From Komagataella phaffii GS115 (lineage: Eukaryota; Ascomycota; Pichiomycetes; Pichiales; Pichiaceae): a stretch of DNA of 64,000 bases. Below, one piece after another: positions 10,312 to 22,814 of this stretch. Within the stretch, counting starts at the first letter, position 1; every line of letters begins with the position of its first letter. The position numbers were made by a program, and so were the translations under genes. The stretch covers positions 1,612,001 to 1,676,000 of the forward strand of contig NC_012964.1 of NCBI RefSeq assembly GCF_000027005.1, written 5' to 3'. The notes below the pieces were generated by a model. It searched no databases. It had not been told where the DNA came from and saw only the letters and a list, made by a program, of their open reading frames with translations.

Positions 10312-10686
10312 ATGTCACAAATCATCACGGATATAAACCAACTAGAATTGCTATCAGCTTCACCTCGTTTTCCGACGAGAGTTCGGATAATAGCAGTCAT
10401 CACCAGATATACAACGAACGGTCTTCTCTATTTCCACCCAGCTTTTAAAACGGAAGAACAGGAAGTCTTCGTTAAAATTGATACCCCAACATTAGCTGCC
10501 CTTCCCCACGAATGTGTAAGGAAAGGCACCTACGTTAATATCGATGCATACTACAAAGGCGATCAAAAGGAACTACAGTGTATTGCCGTTGAACCGCTAC
10601 TGGATCCACAGACGCTTAATGAAATTAACACTGTTCAGATTCTAAATCATATTTCTTCCTTGAACGAACTGTCATTCGTGATATGA
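10312..10686 (+). CDS. Small OB-fold protein, candidate Ten1 telomere-capping subunit
   Basis: 124 aa, essentially one predicted OB fold: alternating hydrophobic strands 'TRVRIIAVITRY', 'GLLYFHP', 'EVFVKID', 'GTYVNIDAYYKG' and 'LQCIAVEPL', then a short C-terminal helix. Size and single-domain layout match Ten1, which joins Stn1 and Cdc13 in the CST complex that caps telomeres and guides lagging-strand fill-in. Sequence identity in this family is too low for me to be certain; another small OB-fold protein remains possible. The gene starts only 48 bp from the divergent methyltransferase-like gene and ends 25 bp from the convergent Zn2Cys6 gene. Confidence 0.5.
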   Translation: MSQIITDINQLELLSASPRFPTRVRIIAVITRYTTNGLLYFHPAFKTEEQEVFVKIDTPTLAALPHECVRKGTYVNIDAYYKGDQKELQCIAVEPLLDPQTLNEINTVQILNHISSLNELSFVI

Positions 10687-10711
10687 CTTCAGATACATTG
10701 AGTAACAAACG

Positions 10712-13159
10712 TTAGGGTGGTGTTGCGAAAAACTGTTCCCAAATGAACTCTGAGGGAACTTGTGAGATCATCTTATACATCGCTCCGGAATCTGCCTGGT
10801 CCTGACATTCCGTATAAAACGTCTCACTATCGAGGGCAAGCACGTCTTCAGGTGTCCCTGGAAATGATAAGAATGCAACTGGAGATGAGTCTTTTTTGTT
10901 CAAACAATCGATTGGTGTTGCACAATTTTCAGTTTTGGGCTCCAGATTCTGTGAAGCGAAATTTGAAGACAAACTACTTGAGGAGGCTTCATACAGGTGC
11001 TGAAAAAATCTATTGAGGTCAATTTCATCAGTAAACCATTCGAATTGCGACGACTGAAACTGTGGAATTAGTCCTGAGTTCAAACGATCATAAAAGGTAT
11101 TAGATATGCGCGGAGCTCCCTCCCATATTTTCAGTTCGTCAAGCACAGATGTTCCTTGTTGCATTTTCATTATATGTTTAGTAAATCGTAGCCGTATGGC
11201 TGCAGCCGTCAGAATCTCAAAAATTTTGAGGCATGGAAGAGCCGCATCACAACTTGCACGCAACGAGTTAAGAATATGGGCACAGTCTTGTGAAATTTGT
11301 TGGATTTCCTCCAGGGAAGTTTTGGAACATACTTCTGACGAATGATATAGGGCGTATAAGAAAGATACACCGCCCATGAATAAGTTGTGCACCCCGGCCC
11401 ATGTATAGTTAATTGTCCTACTATCAAGAAGTTCCTTATAGCATTCAATGATTCCTCTTGATGATTTAAATATTTGAAAGTAATCATTTACAGCAAACTT
11501 TGAGTTCAACATCGAGAAGCCATATAACGCTAGCATAGTATGATGGTAGTTAAGGGTGAAAAAGACAACCTTGAAGTCGCAGTTCATTCTTCGTTGAGTC
11601 TTGGGCACGATCTTTTTCCAATTTTCTAACCTCGTATGAACATCATCTTTCCATTCTTGCAAAGTGGGAAACTTTCTAGGAAGTTCTGCTTTATAATACA
11701 AGATTTCTTGAATCTCCGCTTGCAGTTTTCTTACTTGAATGATGGCCAGCGAGACGGATTTGTAACTGGAAAGTCCGCTGGCACTCTTAGAATACTCTTC
11801 AACTGAAGATTCTTGTACAATCAATGCATCGTCGAGCTCAGAGAAAAGTTCAGTTGAAATGCTGGATTCAGGGATACCAAATGGCCTTCCCAAATAAAAG
11901 CATATCTGTCTATCCAGCGAGTATACGCACCAGAAAAGCCGTCGTCTCATGTCCATGGTGAAGACATCAAATTCATCGTTTTTCAAGTAGTTTTCGTTAT
12001 GTAGACCAAGTTCAGATGACAGTCGAAGAGCGCTTCCTAACACATACCATACACCCGGAGTTGCAGGTCTCATTAGTGAATAAATGGTAAGCAGTAAAAG
12101 TCCTTGGAGTGATTCTAATCGATCAGAACTGCCGTAGACATGATCAATGTGAAACAGTGCACTTGTTTTAAATTTAGCAGAGGTTTCACTTTTATACTGT
12201 AAAAGATGTACTGAAGATGCAATAGCAAATACTATATTAAGAAAATATAGCGCTTTCCTAACTCTCTGGGGTGGCTGAATCGTTTCAGCCACTTCTTCGG
12301 GAGAAATTTCACCACTTGTTTCCTTTAACTTTGTTTGCAACTGCTTTTTATACTCACTATACCAAGTTTGAGTAGGAGGGATCCTGCTGTCTACAACTTT
12401 TTGATTAATTGAAGTATATTTGGAAGCAAGATTGACATTGGGAGATAGAGATCCGTATACCGGCTCAAAATATCTAATCACAAACTGTTCTCTGTGTAGT
12501 ATTGGTAACTGCGAATTAGATTGTGCAAAATATATTTCGAGAAACCTTTCTGCATCTTCTTTCGTTGGCAAAAGAGTTGGATCAACTTCTGAATCCCTAC
12601 GTTTTGATCCGCTGGCACAAGGGTTCATTGCTATTGAGTGGGCAGTTTCTTTTGTGTCGGATTGAAGACTTACAGCAGTTCGCATCAAACTGCCAAAAGA
12701 TATTCCAGTTGTTTCTTTTATACTCCCATTGACAGCTGTGCCTGCGGTAGATGTCGGTATTTGGAGCTTAGGCACTTCCTCATTCGTAGAATTACACTGA
12801 GGTTGCTTATCATTAGAACTTGTCAATGGTTGGTCGTTTTCATTTAATCCGGAGGGTTCTTGGTTGATAGTTGTCGGTTCAATGCCGGCAGACCTTAATT
12901 GGGTTTCCAGGACTTTTACCCGCTCTTCTAAATACACGATATAGGATCTTGGAATATTTCGACCTGTGGCAGGATCGACACCGATACATTCAGCACCGAA
13001 CCTGGCACATCGTCCACATTTGGGAAACTTTTGATCACACTTAGTTTTTTTTATTCGGCATCGCTTACAAGTGACTATTGTTCTAGTTACACCTAGTGGC
13101 CCAGCTGAATGCTCACTGGAATTGTTTTCATTCATTTCGGTTCTCCTTTTCCTTGACAT
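10712..13159 (-). CDS. Zn2Cys6 fungal transcription factor
   Basis: 815-aa binuclear zinc-cluster regulator. The cluster is Cys31-X2-Cys34-X6-Cys41-X6-Cys48-X2-Cys51-X6-Cys58, followed by a linker 'NIPRSYIVYLEERVKVLE' that leads into a short coiled coil for dimerisation. The middle homology region (about residues 200-560) contains the fungal_trans signature around 'MRRRLFWCVYSLDRQICFYLGRPFGIP'. The C-terminus is acidic and Ser-rich and may be an activation domain. It lies 147 bp downstream of PUT2 on the same strand, so a role in proline or other amino-acid use is possible but unproven. The zinc cluster does not resemble Put3 closely enough for me to assign it. Confidence 0.88.
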   Translation of the reverse strand: MSRKRRTEMNENNSSEHSAGPLGVTRTIVTCKRCRIKKTKCDQKFPKCGRCARFGAECIGVDPATGRNIPRSYIVYLEERVKVLETQLRSAGIEPTTINQEPSGLNENDQPLTSSNDKQPQCNSTNEEVPKLQIPTSTAGTAVNGSIKETTGISFGSLMRTAVSLQSDTKETAHSIAMNPCASGSKRRDSEVDPTLLPTKEDAERFLEIYFAQSNSQLPILHREQFVIRYFEPVYGSLSPNVNLASKYTSINQKVVDSRIPPTQTWYSEYKKQLQTKLKETSGEISPEEVAETIQPPQRVRKALYFLNIVFAIASSVHLLQYKSETSAKFKTSALFHIDHVYGSSDRLESLQGLLLLTIYSLMRPATPGVWYVLGSALRLSSELGLHNENYLKNDEFDVFTMDMRRRLFWCVYSLDRQICFYLGRPFGIPESSISTELFSELDDALIVQESSVEEYSKSASGLSSYKSVSLAIIQVRKLQAEIQEILYYKAELPRKFPTLQEWKDDVHTRLENWKKIVPKTQRRMNCDFKVVFFTLNYHHTMLALYGFSMLNSKFAVNDYFQIFKSSRGIIECYKELLDSRTINYTWAGVHNLFMGGVSFLYALYHSSEVCSKTSLEEIQQISQDCAHILNSLRASCDAALPCLKIFEILTAAAIRLRFTKHIMKMQQGTSVLDELKIWEGAPRISNTFYDRLNSGLIPQFQSSQFEWFTDEIDLNRFFQHLYEASSSSLSSNFASQNLEPKTENCATPIDCLNKKDSSPVAFLSFPGTPEDVLALDSETFYTECQDQADSGAMYKMISQVPSEFIWEQFFATPP

Positions 13160-13306
13160 TTCAATTTAGTTGACTTAAAGATAGGCAAATGATTGCAGTT
13201 TTAAAGAAGCAAAATCGCGCATGATAAGTCCCGATTGATTGAGAGAGCTGATTGTTTACCATACAAACATACAAACAATTAAAACAGTATTTGCTAATTA
13301 CAATGA

Positions 13307-15638
<2,332 letters not shown>

Positions 15639-17888
15639 CTATTTCTTACCTTTCTTGTTGTGTTCTTCGATCAGCTGCCTTTGCAATTGAGGCGGACATG
15701 GCTGGTATTCTTTGAACTCCATAGAGAACTCACCCTTACCTTGGGTGACTGCACGAAGAGAAGAAGCAAACCCGAAAAGTTCATTCAACGAACAATCCGC
15801 TGTCACCGTAAACTCTTCAGCTGAATTCTCAGTATCCTGAATAATGGCCTGAAGCTTGTTCAGTAAACTGATAATAGAGCCTTGAAACTCTGCAGGGGCT
15901 GTGACAGCCGTGTTCATGATTGGCTCCAGAATGACTGGGTTGCTGTTTTGGAAGGCTTGTTTAAAAGCAGCTTGGGTTGCCGTCTTGAAAGACATTTCAT
16001 TAGAATCAACCACGTGTGTAGCACCGTCGTTGATTAGCATATTCACTCCTATGACCCTGTGACCAATCAAAGGTCCCTTTTCACAGGCCTCTTCGAACCC
16101 TCGGGCGCACGCTTGCAAAAACTTTTCAGAGATTCTTCCTCCAACAACCTTGGTTTCAAATACATTTCTTGGTTGTGTTTCAGCAGTCATTTCACCAATA
16201 ACTCGAGCAAATTGACCAGCACCACCTGATTGTTTCTTGTGCGTGTAGTCAAATGAAGAAGATCCTTGTATAGACTCTCGATAAGACACTTGAGGCCTTC
16301 CTGTCGAGCATTCAACGTTATACTCTCTCTTCATTCTTTCCACATAAATTTCCAGGTGCAACTCACCCATACCTGATATGATAGTCTCCTTAGATTCAGA
16401 GTCAAATTTCACACGAAAAGTTGGATCCTCTTTTTGAAATCTATTCATTGCTTTGGAAAAGTTTGCTACATCTTTAGTCTTTGGCGAAATTGAAAGCGAC
16501 ACAACAGCATCTGGAACATACATAGAACTCATAGCGTACTTTAATGAGCCATCGGTGAAAGTGTCACCTGATGCACAGTCTATACCAAATGTGGCGCAAA
16601 TTTCACCAGCACCAATAGAATCTACATCTTCCATGTCATCGGCATGCATTCGCACAAGACGAGCAACTTTAATCTTCTTTCCATCCTTCACATTGCTAAT
16701 ATACCCACCCTTTTTAAGTTTTCCTTGATACACACGAAGGTAGGTTAGCTGCCCATACTTTCCCTCCTCCAGTTTGAAAGCCAAGCCTACGAAAGGCTCT
16801 TTGGAAGATGGTACTAGATTCACTTTCATTTCATTGTTGGAAATATCTAAACCAGTATTCAAAACTTCAGCGGGGTTAGGCAAATAATCAACGACAGCAT
16901 CCAAAACCGGCTGAATTCCCGTATTAGCCAAGGCTGAACCCATGAGAACCGGAGTGAACTTTCTTGAAATTGTTGAACGACGAATTGCATTCTTGATCTG
17001 CTCGACAGTGGGATCAACTTCCTCAATAAAACATTCAGCAATCTCATCATCTACGTCTGCCAATGTCTCAATCAATATTTTACGCTTTTCCTCTACCAAA
17101 TTTTTCAACTCAGGAGGGATGTCAGACACCCTTAGAGTCTCACCTTGATTTCCTTCATTATAGAGGGCCAGGCGATCAATTATATTAACCACACCTTTCA
17201 AATCTTTTTCGTTTCCTATAGGGACTTGAATAGCTGCTGCAGGGATTTTTAGCTTTGAATTAATTTGGTCAATAGCTTTGAAAGGGTCTGCACCCATGCG
17301 ATCCATTTTGTTAATAAATGTTATTCGAGGAATATCATAACGGCGCATCTGACGATCTACAGTAACAGTTTGTGATTGTACACCAGCAACAGCACATACA
17401 ACCAACACTGCGCCATCAAGAACCCTCAGCGCTCTTTCAACTTCAATAGTAAAGTCAATGTGGCCAGGAGTGTCAATTAAATTAAAATGGTAGTTCTTGT
17501 CTTCTTTCTGCCAGTTGCAATAAGTTGCAGCTGACTGTATCGTAATACCTTTTTCCCTTTCCAATTCCATTGAATCCATGGTTGCACCGACTTTGTCCCT
17601 GCCTCTGACCTCATGAATCGAATTAATTCTTCCAGTATAAAACAAGACCCTCTCAGTGAAGGTAGTCTTACCAGAGTCTATATGGGCCGAAATACCAATG
17701 TTTCTCATTCGGACTAAGGACTCAGTATCTGCCGATGAGATACTCTTAGAAATTTCACTGAGAACAACACTATCTTCTTCATAAGATTTTGAAATACGAC
17801 CACATGTAAAACTACGCCTGATTGGCGAATCAAACATTTTCGTAACTACACCACCATAGCTCGACACAACTCTACGAACAAACATCAT
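15639..17888 (-). CDS. MEF1: Mitochondrial translation elongation factor G1
   Basis: GTPase that drives ribosome translocation in mitochondrial protein synthesis. The 749 aa (S. cerevisiae 761) show an N-terminal basic presequence, the P-loop AHIDSGKT (residues 68-75), switch I '[10 protein letters not shown]'-like segment (here [15 protein letters not shown]), DTPGH, and NKMD. Domain II, the EF-G domain IV segment '[28 protein letters not shown]' (shown here only by position, about residues 520-550) and the C-terminal domain V all follow in order. Two Met codons open the frame; I use the first (17888). Mef2 (the recycling factor) differs in domain IV, so MEF1 is preferred. Confidence 0.94.
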   Translation of the reverse strand: MMFVRRVVSSYGGVVTKMFDSPIRRSFTCGRISKSYEEDSVVLSEISKSISSADTESLVRMRNIGISAHIDSGKTTFTERVLFYTGRINSIHEVRGRDKVGATMDSMELEREKGITIQSAATYCNWQKEDKNYHFNLIDTPGHIDFTIEVERALRVLDGAVLVVCAVAGVQSQTVTVDRQMRRYDIPRITFINKMDRMGADPFKAIDQINSKLKIPAAAIQVPIGNEKDLKGVVNIIDRLALYNEGNQGETLRVSDIPPELKNLVEEKRKILIETLADVDDEIAECFIEEVDPTVEQIKNAIRRSTISRKFTPVLMGSALANTGIQPVLDAVVDYLPNPAEVLNTGLDISNNEMKVNLVPSSKEPFVGLAFKLEEGKYGQLTYLRVYQGKLKKGGYISNVKDGKKIKVARLVRMHADDMEDVDSIGAGEICATFGIDCASGDTFTDGSLKYAMSSMYVPDAVVSLSISPKTKDVANFSKAMNRFQKEDPTFRVKFDSESKETIISGMGELHLEIYVERMKREYNVECSTGRPQVSYRESIQGSSSFDYTHKKQSGGAGQFARVIGEMTAETQPRNVFETKVVGGRISEKFLQACARGFEEACEKGPLIGHRVIGVNMLINDGATHVVDSNEMSFKTATQAAFKQAFQNSNPVILEPIMNTAVTAPAEFQGSIISLLNKLQAIIQDTENSAEEFTVTADCSLNELFGFASSLRAVTQGKGEFSMEFKEYQPCPPQLQRQLIEEHNKKGKK

Positions 17889-17962
17889 AAACTAAAGTGA
17901 AAATTTTGAATAGAAATAGGACACTTGGTTCCTTAACTAGATTCGCGGGAGTAGTAGATATG

Positions 17963-17972
17963 ATCACGTGAT
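17963..17972. promoter_or_regulatory. E-box palindrome ATCACGTGAT upstream of MEF1
   Basis: A perfect 10-bp palindrome with the CACGTG core, 75 bp upstream of the MEF1 ATG and just downstream of the CHA1-type stop codon. It matches Cbf1/bHLH-type sites. Single CACGTG cores occur by chance about once per 4 kb, so function is only suggested. Confidence 0.4.
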
Positions 17973-17987
17973 AGTATAAAAGAATTC

Positions 17988-19002
17988 TCAAGCGAGAGAT
18001 ATCGCGAACTCATGAAGGTCTTCGAAAGTAGTGCTTGACCCTCCACATACAATAATAACTACAGCATCATCGGGTTGCAAATTCAAGCCTAGATGGTCCA
18101 GCTTGCTGAAGTAAATTGAGGCCAAACAAGCTCCACACGCTGGTTCAACTATCACATTATGATCAAAACTAAATTTGATGCAACTTGTCACCGCCTGTTT
18201 ATCAGAAACAAGAACTGATCTAATATCATAATTCTGACAATACTCAAGCGTCTTCTGAGGCACGTACTTACATGCCAATGAAGTAGCGACAGTATCAAAT
18301 GTTTCCAGGTGAGTCACTTGATTCTTCTCCATAGTCTTCTGAAGAGTAGGAGCGCCTTCAGTTTCTATTCCTATTACGGGAATTGTCAATCCATTTCTTA
18401 AAAGTCCTTGAACAATTCCATTAAGGAGACCTCCTCCTCCTACACTGCATGCAACTGCTCGCAGTTTAGATATGTTTATATCTGCATCAATAATCTCATC
18501 AACAATGGTTGAATGCCCCTCCCAGATCACGGGGTTGTCAAAAGGATGGCAATACACACAATTGAAATCATCCTCTTCTTTTCGTTTGTTTAAAAGCCCT
18601 CTTAGATATAAGTCTGCCTCTTGAATGTTGTTCCCATGGAGAATTACCTTAGCTCCCGTTGCCTTGATTTTTTGCTGCATTATTTTTTTTGTATATGACT
18701 GGCATCACCACAGTACAAGGAGCGTCGTAGAGAGTACATGCGAGAGCTGTTGCATATCCTGCATTTCCACCGGAGGATGAATAAAAATGAGGGCGTTGTT
18801 CGTATCCCAGTTTCTTTGCTTCGTTGACAGAATGGTGCACTAACATACCCAGTCCTCTTGATTTGAATGAGCCTGAAGGCTGTGAGCATTCGTATTTGAG
18901 AAATACTCTACAGCCAGCCAGCCTGCTGAGTGAAACTGATTCCACTAATGGAGTTCGTAAGTAGGGGTTGATATCCGCTTGCAAGGGATGTGCGTAAGTC
19001 AT
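17988..19002 (-). pseudogene. CHA1-type catabolic L-serine/threonine dehydratase, frameshifted at an A8 run
   Basis: PLP enzyme that deaminates L-serine or L-threonine to pyruvate or 2-oxobutyrate plus ammonia. Frame 1 (19002..18649) has the PLP-lysine motif PSGSFKSRG with Lys47 and 'SSSGGNAGYATALAC'. Frame 2 (18680..17988) has 'ATGAKVILHG', the HPFDNP motif, the phosphate-binding loop SVGGGGLLNG and the terminal 'VIIVCGGSS'. The break falls in a run of eight A on the coding strand (T8 at 18683-18690 on plus). With seven A the text would read through as 'PVIYKKIMQQKIKATGAKV', which aligns without gap to Cha1-type proteins. So one base is extra: a true null allele, a sequencing error, or slippage. 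All catalytic motifs are otherwise intact. Confidence 0.85.
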
Positions 19003-19697
19003 TGCTTGATTTAAAGTGCTTCAAGCTTTCTTTAAGGAATCAGTAGCAAAGAGAAAAGTAATTCGAGAGATATAGCCATCTATATATACTACTTATAGCT
19101 GCTGTAGTTGGCATTTATAGGGGCAAGGCTAAATGTTCCACAACTAGTGACAGCCTCACGATATCAACAACCTTATCTAAATTGCAACGATTTATAGTTG
19201 GAATATACTTTGGTTGATCTTCAGGGACTTTCAGAATAGGCTGAGTATGTGTTCAGTCCATGTTCTGCTCTTCTGTGTGAAACATTAGCTGACTACGCTT
19301 TGAAGTTTTGGGGATTGCTTCATTATCTTGTTATCTGGTTATCAGATTTAGCTAAGTGAAGTAACAGTTCTCAAAACAATTGACTCCGTTTTTTGAGTGG
19401 AGTCAGAAGCGAGTCATTTTTGTTTCACCCACACCTGGTGAATTACTAGAAGCTAAAAGTGCTTAAGAGTTGAAAAGTTTGGTTTTTGCACAATCCATTT
19501 TCGCGCAAATTTGCGACCTGAATCTGAACTCCGAAACACCCCCACTCTCATTATTATGTCCCTCCCACCTTTCTTCGCGAAGAGGGGATGACCGCGAAGA
19601 TTGGATAGAGTGTCCACTTAAATAAGTGTACAGTTCTGCAACATCTTTTTACTGAAGATACCAGAAAGTTTCCCAACCTCAACTCCCTTATAAAACC
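19003..19697. other. Divergent promoter region between the CHA1-type gene and LSC2
   Basis: 695 bp without an ORF. It holds the TGACTC cluster listed separately (19381-19416) and a GC-richer stretch near 19500-19590 with short CGCGAA-type words. It presumably drives both genes. Confidence 0.6.
19381..19416. promoter_or_regulatory. Cluster of three GCN4-type TGACTC elements
   Basis: TGACTC at 19381-19386 (plus), and GAGTCA (its reverse complement) at 19400-19405 and 19411-19416. The first two form an inverted repeat TGACTCC-N11-GGAGTCA. Gcn4-class bZIP proteins bind TGA(C/G)TCA and TGACTC half-type sites. Three in 36 bp is far above chance for a 6-mer. Confidence 0.6.
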
Positions 19698-20936
19698 ATG
19701 TACCGATTATTCAATCGATCTGTGATAAGACCTTTTGCTCAGCAAAGACGTTGCTTATCAATTCATGAGTATCGTTCTGCTGACTTGCTTCGTGCTTATG
19801 ATGTACCAGTTCCTCGTGGAGGTGCTGCCGATAGCCCAGAGGAGGCATATAAAATCGCCCAGAACTTGCATTCAGATGGTCTAGTAATAAAGGCTCAAGC
19901 ATTGACTGGTGGTCGTGGAAAAGGTCATTTTGATTCTGGTCTACAAGGCGGTGTCAAGTTGGTTTCGACTCCAGAAGAAGTACGTGACTTGGCAGGCCAG
20001 ATGTTGCAGCACAATCTGATCACTAAACAATCCGGCGCCGCAGGTAAACTTGTTTCCGCTGTGTATGTTGTTGAACGTAAGGATGCAGTTCATGAGGCTT
20101 ACTTGGCTATTCTGGTGGACAGGGTTTCTCAGAAGCCTGCAATTGTTGTTTCATCGCAGGGTGGTATGGATATAGAAGGTGTTGCTGCTAAAGATCCTAG
20201 CGCTATCAAAACTTTCCCAATTGACTTGAAAACTGGTGTCACCGATTCATTGGCGGCCGAAATTGCCTCCAACCTAGGTTTTTCTCCTGAGGCACAGGTC
20301 AATGCCCAAGATTCCATTAAGAAATTGTACCAAATCTTCATGGAGAAAGATGCTACTCAGATCGAAATTAATCCATTGTCAGAAGTCTCAGGCAATGAAG
20401 TACTTTGCATGGATGCTAAGTTTGGATTTGACGATTCCGCATTATTTAGACATTCTGATGTGGAGTCGTGGAGGGACCCCACACAGGAGGACGCTGATGA
20501 AGTGGAGGCTGGCAAATGGGGCCTTAACTTTATCAAGCTTGATGGTAATATAGGTTGTCTAGTAAATGGTGCTGGATTGGCAATGGCCACAATGGATATT
20601 ATCAAACTTTATGGAGGTGAACCTGCTAACTTTTTAGATTGCGGGGGAGGTGCTACTCCAGAGTCTATTGAGAAGGCCTTTCGCTTGATCCTCACGGAAG
20701 ATAAAGTCAAGGGAATTTTTGTCAACATTTTTGGCGGTATTGTTCGTTGTGATTATGTTGCGCAGGGTCTGATTGCAGCCACAAAGTCGCTCGATTTAAG
20801 TATCCCTGTTGTTGTCAGACTTAATGGTACCAATCTTTCTCAAGCTGAAAAATTGATTGAAGAGTCGGGTCTTAAACTGTATTCTTTCAAAGATTTAGAT
20901 CCTGCTGCTGAGAAAATTGTTGAACTAACAAAATGA
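19698..20936 (+). CDS. LSC2: Succinyl-CoA ligase beta subunit, mitochondrial
   Basis: TCA-cycle enzyme that makes succinate and ATP from succinyl-CoA; pairs with the alpha subunit (LSC1). The 412-aa protein (S. cerevisiae 427) has a short Arg-rich presequence ending near 'QQRRCLS', then the conserved mature start 'IHEYRSADLLRAYDVPVPRG'. An ATP-grasp domain follows, with 'IKAQALTGGRGKGHF', 'QIEINPLSE' and the CoA-ligase domain 'NGAGLAMATMDIIKLYGGEPANFLD' and 'GIFVNIFGGIVRCD'. All motifs are intact. It is divergent from the CHA1-type gene. Confidence 0.95.
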   Translation: MYRLFNRSVIRPFAQQRRCLSIHEYRSADLLRAYDVPVPRGGAADSPEEAYKIAQNLHSDGLVIKAQALTGGRGKGHFDSGLQGGVKLVSTPEEVRDLAGQMLQHNLITKQSGAAGKLVSAVYVVERKDAVHEAYLAILVDRVSQKPAIVVSSQGGMDIEGVAAKDPSAIKTFPIDLKTGVTDSLAAEIASNLGFSPEAQVNAQDSIKKLYQIFMEKDATQIEINPLSEVSGNEVLCMDAKFGFDDSALFRHSDVESWRDPTQEDADEVEAGKWGLNFIKLDGNIGCLVNGAGLAMATMDIIKLYGGEPANFLDCGGGATPESIEKAFRLILTEDKVKGIFVNIFGGIVRCDYVAQGLIAATKSLDLSIPVVVRLNGTNLSQAEKLIEESGLKLYSFKDLDPAAEKIVELTK

Positions 20937-21095
20937 ACGAGTACGACTGAACTTATAATAGAAAAGAAAGAAGAAGACCAGATTGGATATAGACGTAGAA
21001 ACTAATTATGCACTGTGTTACTTTGCTTTAGTCATTGTCGTAGCGCACATATAATAACCACTAATTATATGTACAGTATCATATTGTTCTTGAAA

Positions 21096-22814
21096 CTACA
21101 TATGAGGACCCAGATTTAGGTCCGAGTTCTCTTCCGCTTTCACCTCCTCCCAGTCTTGGGCCTCTAGCTTTTCGGTAGTTTCTATCTGGGTGCTATAATA
21201 GAGAGCTCCCAAAGTGGCCAATCCTCCAAACCTGAATACCATACCCAAGCTGTCACTTTTGAAAAACTTGAAAACTAAGCTGCTTCCTAAAGAACTAATA
21301 ACTTGGGGAGCGGCTACAAAAACATTATGAATGCCCAATATCACACCAGGCTCATGCTCCACCGCCTGGTATTTCTTAATAATCAACCGGTGAGGTGTGA
21401 GCTCAGTTACTTCCATTGGTTGTAAGTCAGAAGTAGCATCAAAATCCTTGATGTCTCTGATGCGTCCCAGCTCCTCACTTATCATTGCAAATGGCACCCA
21501 TAACGCACATCCCCAGGGTATCCCCATAAGTCCAAACATAACAATAGCCTGGCCAGATGTTGATATGAACAAAGTCGATAGAGTACAACTCATAAATACC
21601 ACATGTGATATAATCCAAATATTTGCAATTGAACATCGATGTGCAAGGTTGACTCTGAGATATTTTATCCAAGCTGGAGCATGAGATTCATGGATTTGGC
21701 TCTTTCTCATATTTTTCAGCCGCCAATCAACTAGCAAGGGCAACAATAAATCGACCAACAAAGTGATGATTCCATGGGCCAGCAAGGCTACACTGCCGCG
21801 TCTCACGCTATCGTCGAGCAGGGCTTGCCGTTCGTTAATAGGTAATTTGGCCAAGTCATCGCTTGTATAGCCCTTTTCGGAGAGAAATAGCTCCCCGACA
21901 TAAGTGGTTGTATAGAAAAGCATGGGAAAATATCCTATCCAGGCAAAGAATTCAGCGACACATACCAAACGCACTTGTTTGGGAAGTCTGTTAATACTCT
22001 GAATAGTTTGTAGATAGAGAGATCGCAATACTCCAAAAAATCCTAAAGAATCAGGGTGCAAGCCCAGTCTACTAAGTCGCTCCATTCGGCGATTCCTTTC
22101 GGCTATGATTCCAACATCGATATTGGGATCTCTCTCACTCACACTAAGACACGACGCCAGCGTCGCTGCAAATAGTGTGGCAGCTGCAATAGTTGCTAGA
22201 GTCTTGAACTGAGAATTGGCACCAAAATACCGAGTAAGATCGGTGGAGCTTAGCCAAAATCCAAAAATATTGAAGAGTCCAATCATGCGAGCAGCCCAAG
22301 CATTGGCAATTTGTTGCTGGTCTGTATTTACAGAATCCACAATAAATGCTCTTGAGGAAGCTTGAATCACACTGATGCTAAAATCTAACATATACACCCC
22401 ACATGCAGCAAATGGGATAGCAGCTTGTCGCAGTCGTTTCTCTGAACCTTCGCTGCCGTTTGAACCTCCAAATAGAAAGCCTGCAATTTCTACAGTATGG
22501 GATAAGAACCATAATGAAAAACATGTTGCAAGGCATCCTCCGACAATAAAAGGTTTTCGACGACCCAATGGGTTCCTACAATTATCACTGTAGATTCCAA
22601 CAATTGGTTGACCAATAGTGCCACTTAGAGGTCCAGCAATCCAAATCAGGGCCAGCATTGCTTTGCTTATGCCCAGTGATAACAAGAAGGGGGTACCCTC
22701 ACTAAACTCAGTTGCCCAAGACAACTGAAGAGCTCCAATTATAGAAGTAAGCACGGCAATATAAAGCTTTGATCTTTTCGGTGTTGATACCGGCACATAC
22801 TGACCGACTTCCAT
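21096..22814 (-). CDS. Glycoside-pentoside-hexuronide (GPH) family sugar/H+ symporter
   Basis: 572-aa polytopic membrane protein with about 12 hydrophobic segments. It opens with 'GALQLSWATEFSEGTPFLLSLG' in TM1 and carries the loop signature NPLGRRKPFI after TM2-TM3, which is typical of the sucrose-transporter branch (plant SUTs and the fission-yeast alpha-glucoside transporter Sut1). Substrate is probably a disaccharide such as sucrose or maltose taken up with protons; that is inference from the family. S. cerevisiae does not have this type and uses unrelated sugar permeases. A charged cytosolic loop near residues 225-250 and a Glu-rich C-terminus are visible. Confidence 0.78.
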   Translation of the reverse strand: MEVGQYVPVSTPKRSKLYIAVLTSIIGALQLSWATEFSEGTPFLLSLGISKAMLALIWIAGPLSGTIGQPIVGIYSDNCRNPLGRRKPFIVGGCLATCFSLWFLSHTVEIAGFLFGGSNGSEGSEKRLRQAAIPFAACGVYMLDFSISVIQASSRAFIVDSVNTDQQQIANAWAARMIGLFNIFGFWLSSTDLTRYFGANSQFKTLATIAAATLFAATLASCLSVSERDPNIDVGIIAERNRRMERLSRLGLHPDSLGFFGVLRSLYLQTIQSINRLPKQVRLVCVAEFFAWIGYFPMLFYTTTYVGELFLSEKGYTSDDLAKLPINERQALLDDSVRRGSVALLAHGIITLLVDLLLPLLVDWRLKNMRKSQIHESHAPAWIKYLRVNLAHRCSIANIWIISHVVFMSCTLSTLFISTSGQAIVMFGLMGIPWGCALWVPFAMISEELGRIRDIKDFDATSDLQPMEVTELTPHRLIIKKYQAVEHEPGVILGIHNVFVAAPQVISSLGSSLVFKFFKSDSLGMVFRFGGLATLGALYYSTQIETTEKLEAQDWEEVKAEENSDLNLGPHM

